Assembly (NCBI GenBank): GCA_946186185.1 | Contig: CAMHMJ010000003.1 | Location: 97,138 to 161,137, forward strand | Source: an uncultured Treponema sp. | GTDB taxonomy: Bacteria > Spirochaetota > Spirochaetia > Treponematales > Treponemataceae | Length of the DNA stretch: 64,000 bases | Direction of reading: 5' to 3' | Shown: in pieces, positions 58,172 through 64,000 of the stretch | How positions within the stretch are numbered: position 1 is the first letter of the stretch | Layout: each line of letters starts with the position of its first letter | The notes under the pieces: generated by a model | The model's input: the letters and a program-made list of their open reading frames with translations, nothing else | Told to the model about the DNA's origin: nothing | The model's database searches: none | Position numbers and translations under genes: made by a program

Positions 58172-59662
58172 TTAGAGCGGGATGTTTCCGTGCTTTTTGA
58201 GCGGTTTATCCATGCTTTTTTTGTTCAAAAGGAAGTCCAGGCTTTTTGCGATGTATGCTCTTGATTCAGCAGGCTGGATGACTTCTGAAACGTAGCCACG
58301 GTTTGCGGCGATGGTTGGAGTCATGATTTCACGCTCGTACTGAGCTTTCTTTTCTGCAACTTCCTGAGCTTTGTTCGGATCTGCAAGTTCCTTTGCGTAA
58401 AGGATTCCAACGGCTCCGTCAGCACCCATTACGGCAATTTCTGAAGTTGGCCATGCGTAAACGAAGTCTGCTCCAAGGTGCTTTGAACACATTGCGATGT
58501 ACGCTCCGCCGTATGCTTTTCGGGTGATAAGAGTTACCTTTGGAACAGAAGCTTCTGAGTATGCGTAGATAACCTTTGCACCGTGGCGGATGATTCCCTT
58601 CTGCTCTTCCTGAGGTCCCGGAATGAAGCCTGGAACGTCAACGAAGTTTACAAGAGGAATATTGTATGCGTCGCAGTAGCGAACGTGGCGTGCGATTTTG
58701 TCTGAAGCGTCGCAGTCAAGAACGCCGCCCAGTCCGCAAGGATTGTTTCCGATGATTCCGACGGTTCGTCCTTCGATTTTTGCAAAACCTGTTACGCAGT
58801 TCTTTGCGAACTCTTCGCTGGTTTCAAAGAAGGAGTTATCGTCAGTTACGTCGTTGATTACGTCCCTCATGTCGTAGCCCTGACGGCTGTTTTCCGGAAG
58901 AACGCTTTCGATGTGGCGGGTCTTTTTCTTTTCGTCGTATGCGAATTTTGCGTTCTGTACGATTTCTTCACCGTAGTAGTGAGGAATGTAGTCTAAAAGA
59001 CGGCGAACGCGGTCGTAGCAGTCGTTCTCGTCAGGGCAGCGGAAATGTGCAACGCCTGATTTCTGTGAGTGAATTGAAGCACCGCCAAGGTCTTCAGCAG
59101 AAATGTCCATGAACATAACTGATTTTACAACCTTTGGACCTGTGATGAAGAGCTGGCTTATTTTATCAACTGCAAAGATGAAGTCTGTGATTCCCGGGCT
59201 GTAAACGGCTCCTCCTGCACAAGGACCTGCGATGATGGAAATCTGAGGAACGCTTCCGGAAGCCCGAACGTTCTGGTAGAAAAGGTCTCCGTAGCCGCAG
59301 AGGGAATCTACACCTTCCTGAATACGGGCTCCGCCCGAGTCGTTGATGCCGATAACAGGGCAGCGTGCCTCAATTGCTTTATCGATGAGTTCAGCGATTT
59401 TTTCTCCGTGCATGTGACCAAGAGAACCACCCTGAACTGTGAAGTCCTGAGCAAAAACGGCTACTTTCTTGCCGTTGATTTTTCCGAAACCGGTAATTAC
59501 ACCGTCGTATGGAATCTGTTTTTTGTCCATGCCGAAGCTGGTGCAGTTGTGACGAACACCTGAATAAATTTCAACAAAGGAGTTTTTGTCGCAGAGCTTG
59601 TTAATGCGCTCGATTGCGTGAAGTTTTCCTTTTTCGTGCTGTTTTTCCAGATTATATTCCAC
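58172..59662 (-). CDS. Acyl-CoA carboxylase carboxyltransferase subunit (propionyl-CoA carboxylase beta / methylmalonyl-CoA decarboxylase alpha type)
   Basis: 496 residues, typical length. Carboxyltransferase N and C domains with acyl-CoA loops GGSLGHMHGEKI, INDSGGARIQEGVDSLCGYG, GPCAGGAVYSPGITDF, GFAKIEGRTVGIIGNNP, VDVPGFIPGPQEE and ITRKAYGGAYIAMCSKH. It moves carboxyl between biotin and an acyl-CoA, most likely propionyl/methylmalonyl-CoA, either as a carboxylase or as the sodium-pump decarboxylase. No biotin protein, biotin carboxylase or membrane subunit is in the window to decide. The start is GTG (GTGGAATATAATC) with GGGGGA 6 bases upstream. Confidence 0.9.
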   Translation of the reverse strand: MEYNLEKQHEKGKLHAIERINKLCDKNSFVEIYSGVRHNCTSFGMDKKQIPYDGVITGFGKINGKKVAVFAQDFTVQGGSLGHMHGEKIAELIDKAIEARCPVIGINDSGGARIQEGVDSLCGYGDLFYQNVRASGSVPQISIIAGPCAGGAVYSPGITDFIFAVDKISQLFITGPKVVKSVMFMDISAEDLGGASIHSQKSGVAHFRCPDENDCYDRVRRLLDYIPHYYGEEIVQNAKFAYDEKKKTRHIESVLPENSRQGYDMRDVINDVTDDNSFFETSEEFAKNCVTGFAKIEGRTVGIIGNNPCGLGGVLDCDASDKIARHVRYCDAYNIPLVNFVDVPGFIPGPQEEQKGIIRHGAKVIYAYSEASVPKVTLITRKAYGGAYIAMCSKHLGADFVYAWPTSEIAVMGADGAVGILYAKELADPNKAQEVAEKKAQYEREIMTPTIAANRGYVSEVIQPAESRAYIAKSLDFLLNKKSMDKPLKKHGNIPL

Positions 59663-59701
59663 GGAATATCCCCCAAAAATAATGATTGTTTTTCGCCTTT
59701 G

Positions 59702-59757
59702 ATGATATAAAAAACTTTCAGAATGGTCAATATGACAAAAAATGAAATAATGTCATA
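59702..59757 (-). promoter_or_regulatory. Carboxylase promoter with adjacent dyad
   Basis: Minus strand TTGACC (59725-59730), 17 bases, TATCAT (59702-59707). Directly upstream of the -35 is a perfect dyad TATGACA (59731-59737), 13 bases, TGTCATA (59751-59757), a possible regulator site. Confidence 0.6.
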
Positions 59758-59771
59758 AAACAGATTATTAT

Positions 59772-60009
59772 TAGAGCAAATGGCGAGTTTTATAATTTAA
59801 ACAAAAAAAATGGCTCTCAGCGGGAACCCTGATTGAAAAACGGCAGTACCGCTTCGCGGTGGCTGAGTGTTTTGCCCAAAAGGCCGGCACGAGTCGCTCC
59901 ACAAATGCAAATGCAAGCATTGTCATTTGCTCCGCTTTGTCGTGCCTTCAATCAGGAACCCCGCTTACGCCAATTTTGAGTTGTATTCGTAAACTCGTCA
60001 TTTGCTCTA
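59772..60009 (+). repeat. Full-length dispersed palindromic element, copy B
   Basis: 238 bp. Ends are TAGAGCAAATG-N-CGAGTTT and its complement; inside are ATGGCTCTCAGCGGGAACCC, GAAAAACGGCAGTACCGC, GGTGGCTGAGTGTTTTGCCC, TGCAAGCATTGTCATTTGC and GGAACCCCGCTTACGCC. It matches copy A through nearly its whole length. It lies between two minus-strand genes; the remainder of the 368-base gap is the carboxylase promoter region. Confidence 0.85.
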
Positions 60010-60030
60010 TTAGGGAACTATGTTTTTGGG

Positions 60031-61857
60031 TTAAAAATATCCTACTGCATCCAGGCGGTGTTTTTCTTCCACTAGGCTTTGCTCTGTTGGGAGCCAGGGG
60101 AAAATGTTTTTGAGGGCAAGGGAGGCTTTGATGAAATCTTCGTTTTGCTCTGCAAAAACGGTCTTGTAGGCCTGGCATACGGTCTGGGGAAGAATAAAGT
60201 CTGAGCAGGAGGTTTCGTCAAGGAAGGAAACCTGCCAGCGGTCTTTTTTCCACTTCAGGTGAACAACGGTGGTGTATTCTTCAACCTTGATGGAATTATC
60301 TACATTGTGTACAAGGAAATAGTGCACCTTGTGTTCGCTTTTTGAAAACTCGTTCAGGCGTTCGCCGTTTTCTTTGATGAGGGGCGCCTTGTGTTTCCTT
60401 CTGGTTGGAGCGGTAAGGTTCAGGGTGGAATCCTTTCCGTCAATGGTGAAGTTTGTGATTCCAAAAATAAAGTGGGAGTAGGCACGGCTTGAATCCGGCT
60501 CAAAGAACATCCAGTTTTCCGGAGTTGAAATGCCGGACTCAAAATTCCAGGCGGCGCGCATGTTTGCGGTAACATAAATCTGGGGTATTTTTGAGATGTA
60601 GCTTTGTGCTTCCGGACATTCTTTTGCGCTGGCCAGCATCAGGTCGGTGTTCATGGTGTGGATGCCGGAATAGAAAAGTTCAACGGTTTCTGTGCTTGAA
60701 AGTCCTGTGCTTACAGGCTTTTTTGAGTTTTCATGCATGGCGTTCAGGGTAAAAATGGCGGCGAAAACTGCAAAAATGGCTGCCACCGCAATGGTTCCCT
60801 TGATTTTGTTGAACTTTTTGTGTCCTTTAACCCGCTTCTGCTGTTTTTTTGAAAACTCCCTGGCGAGCTTCTGGAATTCTTCCGCTGAGACAACTGGTTT
60901 ACGGTTTTCCGGGTGAAAAAGTTCTTCTTCGAAAATATCCAGAGGAAATCCGGCTCCGTTTCTGAGTTCCTGAGATTTGAAGTCCTGGGAGAGGGCTGCA
61001 TTCACTGAAGAAGCGAGCTTTGTATTGATTCCGTTGATTTTGTATTCAAGAGGAATGAAGTTTCTGTAGGAAATATCAACGCTTTTGTCCGTGGTTTTAG
61101 GCGGATAGGGAAGAGTCTTTGTAAGGGTGAAGTAGGAAAGAACTGCACGCTGGAAAATCAGGGCGTCCTTTCCCTTCAGGTTTGAATCCCGGTAGGGCTC
61201 CTGAATTATGGCGTAGCTTTCTTTTCCAAGGTTCATTGCGCAGCGGTCAAAGGCGGCTTCCGGCAAAAAGAGGGCGCTTTGAGTTTTTTCTCCCGCGCTT
61301 TTAGTTTCATTGTACAGGATGCCAAAAATGCCGTTGCAGGGAAGAGCTATGCTCTGTTCAATGGCGGAAGAAAGTGACCGAATTATAAATGCCAGGGCTC
61401 TGTCAGCTTTGTACGAAAATGAAGAATGCTGGCTGTCGCCGGAGTGCATGTTGTTTTCGCCAATCAATATGGAAGAAATCGTTTTCCAGCCGGCTTCCGG
61501 TGCACCTTCTGAAGTGACGTCTTCAGAAATTGGCCCTTCAAAGAAAACTTCGGTTTCATCTGAGGCCGGCTGCCCGAAAGCTGATGCTTCCCGGTTCTGG
61601 CTTCCGGCCGCCTCTGCGGTGTTCTGTGCTTCTGAGGCCGTTTGAGCGGTGTCAGATTCTGCTATGGAAGAAACCGCTCCTTCAAACTTCCATGGAATAA
61701 AAGTAATTTTTCCGGTACCGGACTCTTTTTCTGTAAGGCTTGCAATATATCCCGGCCCTTCCATGTGGCGGGAAAACTTTGTTTTAGCATATCCTTCTTC
61801 AGAAAGCGAAGTTTTTAAGAGAATTTTCGTTCCGGTTACTTTTACTATTTCTTCCAT
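60031..61857 (-). CDS. Hypothetical protein with central membrane helix
   Basis: 608 residues. The N-terminal 340 residues are cytoplasmic-like with an Ala/Glu/Ser-rich stretch (about 65-110). A basic run (KKQQKRVKGHKKFNKIKG) leads into one membrane helix at about 352-370 (IAVAAIFAVFAAIFTLNAM), and an extracytoplasmic domain of about 235 residues follows (YSGIHTMNTDLMLASAKE, VVHLKWKKDRWQVSFLDE). The last part has the look of a small NTF2-like fold, but no family is certain. It lies 37 bases after hflC on the same strand, so it is probably in the hflK-hflC operon and may act with those membrane proteins. No good ribosome site is evident. Confidence 0.6.
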   Translation of the reverse strand: MEEIVKVTGTKILLKTSLSEEGYAKTKFSRHMEGPGYIASLTEKESGTGKITFIPWKFEGAVSSIAESDTAQTASEAQNTAEAAGSQNREASAFGQPASDETEVFFEGPISEDVTSEGAPEAGWKTISSILIGENNMHSGDSQHSSFSYKADRALAFIIRSLSSAIEQSIALPCNGIFGILYNETKSAGEKTQSALFLPEAAFDRCAMNLGKESYAIIQEPYRDSNLKGKDALIFQRAVLSYFTLTKTLPYPPKTTDKSVDISYRNFIPLEYKINGINTKLASSVNAALSQDFKSQELRNGAGFPLDIFEEELFHPENRKPVVSAEEFQKLAREFSKKQQKRVKGHKKFNKIKGTIAVAAIFAVFAAIFTLNAMHENSKKPVSTGLSSTETVELFYSGIHTMNTDLMLASAKECPEAQSYISKIPQIYVTANMRAAWNFESGISTPENWMFFEPDSSRAYSHFIFGITNFTIDGKDSTLNLTAPTRRKHKAPLIKENGERLNEFSKSEHKVHYFLVHNVDNSIKVEEYTTVVHLKWKKDRWQVSFLDETSCSDFILPQTVCQAYKTVFAEQNEDFIKASLALKNIFPWLPTEQSLVEEKHRLDAVGYF

Positions 61858-61894
61858 TTTTTATTCCGCGCAGTGTCTTTTTATTGAGTCATTT

Positions 61895-62884
61895 TTATCG
61901 TCTTCCGTCAGAGGAATAAAGATATCTGAAGTAGTCCATGTTTGTGCTGTAGGTTGCGTCGTAGCCCTTCAGGGTCTGTTTGTAGCTTTCCATGCTTTTC
62001 CAGAAGTTGTAAAAATCCGGATCCTTTCCGTAGGCTTCTGAATAGATGCGGGCTGCTTCTGCGTCGGCCTTACCCTTTGTTTCCTCGGCTTTGCGGTATG
62101 CCTCTGACTGAATGGTGCGCTTTTCGTTTTCAAGCTTACCCATCCATTCGGCCTTTTTTCCTTCGCCAAGAGAGCGGTATGCCTGTGCAACCTGGTTTCG
62201 TTCCTTAATCATTCGGTTGTAAACGCTTGAAGTAAGTTCGTCAGAGTATTTAATCTGGCGCGGAACGATGTCGATAAGTTCGATGCCGTATTCAGGAATG
62301 AGGGTGTTTGCTTCTGTGGTCATCTGCTTGCAGAGTTCGCTCCGGCCTTTTGTAACGGACTCGTTTACATTGTTCACATTTACAAGGGATTCAATTTCCT
62401 TTGTTTCGTCGTCCTGTTCGTCGCTGGCAGTTTCAGTTTTTTCGTTGATGATGTTGCTGCTTCGTACGATTTCTGAAAGCCGGTTCTGGGTGATAACAGT
62501 TCGTGTTGAAGAATCGATGATGTCGCTGAGCTTGTTGTAGGCGTTGTCCAGGGTTTTAAAGCTCTGGTAGAACTTTTCCGGATCCGTGATTCTCCAGCGG
62601 CTGGTGGTGTCCACGATGATGAACTGGTTTTCCTTTGTTGGAATTCGCTGGCTGTCTCCGTCTAGAGAAAGTACCCGGCGAGGGTAGGTTGTAATCTGGT
62701 CGATAAACGGAAGCTTGAAGTAGATTCCCGCCTCCGTGTGACTGGACTTGATGCTTCCGAAGCGGGTTACAACCGCCTGGTCACCTTCGTTGATGATGTA
62801 GAATGGTCCCAGAATAAAGAAGATTATTGCAAGAACCAGAACTGTGATTATAAGTCTTATAGTTTTTTTTGCCTGTTTGTTCAT
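61895..62884 (-). CDS. hflC: HflC-type SPFH membrane protein
   Basis: 329 residues. One N-terminal membrane helix (about 9-29, LIITVLVLAIIFFILGPFYI), then the band-7/SPFH domain (NEGDQAVVTRFGSI, GIYFKLPFIDQITTYPRRVLSLDG, TTSRWRITDPEKFYQS), a helical stretch with EYGIELIDIVPRQIKY and an Ala/Glu/Lys-rich coiled coil (KAEETKGKADAEAARIYSE). With HflK it forms large ring complexes in the membrane that control the FtsH protease. GGGAG precedes the ATG. An inserted acidic segment at about 150-170 (NEKTETASDEQDDETKEIE) is unusual. Confidence 0.92.
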   Translation of the reverse strand: MNKQAKKTIRLIITVLVLAIIFFILGPFYIINEGDQAVVTRFGSIKSSHTEAGIYFKLPFIDQITTYPRRVLSLDGDSQRIPTKENQFIIVDTTSRWRITDPEKFYQSFKTLDNAYNKLSDIIDSSTRTVITQNRLSEIVRSSNIINEKTETASDEQDDETKEIESLVNVNNVNESVTKGRSELCKQMTTEANTLIPEYGIELIDIVPRQIKYSDELTSSVYNRMIKERNQVAQAYRSLGEGKKAEWMGKLENEKRTIQSEAYRKAEETKGKADAEAARIYSEAYGKDPDFYNFWKSMESYKQTLKGYDATYSTNMDYFRYLYSSDGRR

Positions 62885-62973
62885 ATTTTTCTCCCGTTTT
62901 TGCTCTTTTTGGCGTGTTCATAATTTTAAAAGCCCCGGTTTATTTACCTGAAGGCCTGCCTGTACACGCGGCG

Positions 62974-63939
62974 CTATTTTTTCTGCTCCTTAAGTTCCTT
63001 GATTGGAAGAACATTGTTCAGTTTTCCGTCAATCAATGTAGGCTTTGTACTGTCGCCAAGGATTTCGTTCATGGTTTCAAGATAGATACGGTCACGGGTG
63101 ATTTTTGGTGCCCGGGCGTATTCACGGTAAACGGCGTTGAAGCGGGCAACATCACCCTTTGCCATGTTTACGCGTTCTGCGGCATAACCTTCTGCAATCT
63201 GAAGCTGCTTGTCGGCTTCACCCTGAGCCTTAGGGATTTCTGAGTTGTAGGCTTCCTTACCTTCGTTGATAAAGCGGTTCATGTCCTGAATGGCCTTGTT
63301 TACGTCTTCAAAGGCCTCCTGAACTCCCCGCGGCGGCACGATGTTCTGAAGCTTAACTGCAATTACATTGATTCCAAGTCCAAGGCTCTTGAAGTTTTCG
63401 TTCATCATGTCCAGGGCAAGGTTTTCGATTTTGCTTCGTTCGCTTCCCATTACATCGAGAATGGCCCGGTCTCCAACCAGGGCGTTTATTGCCGAGCGGG
63501 AAATGTCCCGGATTGTCTGCTGTTTTTCAAGAACGCCGAAGAGCCACTGCTTGGGATCAACGATTCTGTACTGAATAATCCATTCAACATCAACGATGTT
63601 CAGGTCGCCCGTGAGCATAGTGGATTCCGAGGTGATATTGTTTCTGTATTCGTTTTCGCGGCCAGCCTTTAAGGTCTTAAAGCCGAACTGTTCAGTCTGA
63701 ATTACCTTTACCGGAACATTGTAGTTTTTGTCGATTCCGAAAGGCGCCTTGATGTGGAGTCCAGGCCCCAGAGTTTTTGAATATTTACCGAACCGGGTAA
63801 TGACTGCCTGCTCCGTTTCGTCAACAACGAACATTGTGCTTGAAACAGTGATAACGGCAATGATTAAAAACAAGATCCAGGAAACAATTTTCTTTCCCGG
63901 AAGTTTGAATTTTTTTGCATTTTTTACTTCATCGCTCAT
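62974..63939 (-). CDS. hflK: HflK-type SPFH membrane protein
   Basis: 321 residues from the ATG at 63939 (GGGAG upstream); the frame extends 12 codons beyond this without support. Membrane helix at about 17-36 (IVSWILFLIIAVITVSSTMFV), SPFH domain (DETEQAVITRFGKYSKTLGPGLHIKAPFG, NIVDVEWIIQYRIVDPKQW), IVPPRGVQEAFEDVNKAIQDMNR and a coiled coil with KAQGEADKQLQIAEGYAAERV. It lacks the Gly-rich N-terminal extension of the Escherichia coli protein. It lies 89 bases upstream of hflC and is the first gene of the probable three-gene operon. Confidence 0.92.
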   Translation of the reverse strand: MSDEVKNAKKFKLPGKKIVSWILFLIIAVITVSSTMFVVDETEQAVITRFGKYSKTLGPGLHIKAPFGIDKNYNVPVKVIQTEQFGFKTLKAGRENEYRNNITSESTMLTGDLNIVDVEWIIQYRIVDPKQWLFGVLEKQQTIRDISRSAINALVGDRAILDVMGSERSKIENLALDMMNENFKSLGLGINVIAVKLQNIVPPRGVQEAFEDVNKAIQDMNRFINEGKEAYNSEIPKAQGEADKQLQIAEGYAAERVNMAKGDVARFNAVYREYARAPKITRDRIYLETMNEILGDSTKPTLIDGKLNNVLPIKELKEQKK

Positions 63940-64000
63940 ATGATTTCTCCCATAAAAAGTCAACGAACAAGTCAACTTTCTAAAATACTTAATTCATGGC

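Noticed and set aside
4544..60009. Insertion sequences
   Set aside because: The dispersed elements have long inverted ends but no transposase frame, and no clear target duplications could be seen by eye.
59859..60113. 84-codon plus-strand frame over copy B
   Set aside because: It crosses the repeat and runs into the end of the 60031 gene; no start signals.

Overview
The window looks like a chromosomal segment of a spirochaete, most likely a host-associated Treponema. This is inferred from protein flavour: long conserved hypotheticals, GG-leader and InlB-B-repeat surface proteins, SpoIIE/STAS regulators, and a spirochaete-type surface-repeat protein. No rRNA or tRNA gene, CRISPR array, transposase or prophage was recognised.

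Layout. 1-4.8 kb: 3' part of leuA, a Gfo/Idh/MocA oxidoreductase and guaB, followed by a run of perfect hairpins. 4.8-9.7 kb: a transglutaminase-like/TPR protein, then a probable secreted cysteine peptidase with a double-glycine leader behind a highly structured leader RNA, and two secreted proteins. 9.7-14.6 kb (minus): a soluble hybrid kinase, its dual-receiver partner, a PHP histidinol phosphatase and an amino-acid ABC ATPase. 14.8-20.9 kb: a D,D-carboxypeptidase, an RRM protein, an OppA-like binding protein, a conserved hypothetical and an M28 peptidase. 21-28.4 kb: two InlB-repeat lipoproteins, one of 1853 residues. 28.5-32.8 kb: an M16-fold protein without a zinc motif and a split chromate transporter. 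32.8-37.7 kb: a TonB/ExbD/ExbD/ExbB operon and a TonB-dependent receptor. 37.7-39.5 kb: an ORF6N protein carrying a DNA palindrome array, and a divergent small HTH-like protein. 39.8-43.6 kb: an operon of ECF sigma factor, anti-sigma-like protein and caspase/surface-repeat protein. 43.8-48.2 kb: two membrane SpoIIE phosphatases and a STAS protein. 48.4-53.1 kb: purM-purN, a small lipoprotein and a U32 peptidase. 53.3-64 kb: ssb, a conserved hypothetical, corA with an upstream small ORF, a lipoprotein, an acyl-CoA carboxylase subunit, a hypothetical and hflC/hflK.

The main novelty is regulatory and structural. (1) Three transcription units (the sigma operon, the TonB-dependent receptor and the ExbB/ExbD/TonB operon) share one promoter, GTRACA-N16-GTGTCW. 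This predicts an ECF regulon linking a caspase-domain envelope protein to TonB-dependent uptake. (2) A family of palindromic intergenic elements, about 225-240 bp when complete, occurs at least eight times, six of them between convergent gene ends. (3) Eleven genes have a -10 box exactly 6 or 7 bases before the ATG and no room for a Shine-Dalgarno sequence, which suggests widespread leaderless transcription. (4) The ORF6N gene contains four long palindromes in a 48/48/42-bp array, with compensated arm changes. (5) corA is preceded by a 23-codon ORF enclosed in nested inverted repeats. All calls were made by reading the sequence; no search or folding program was run.
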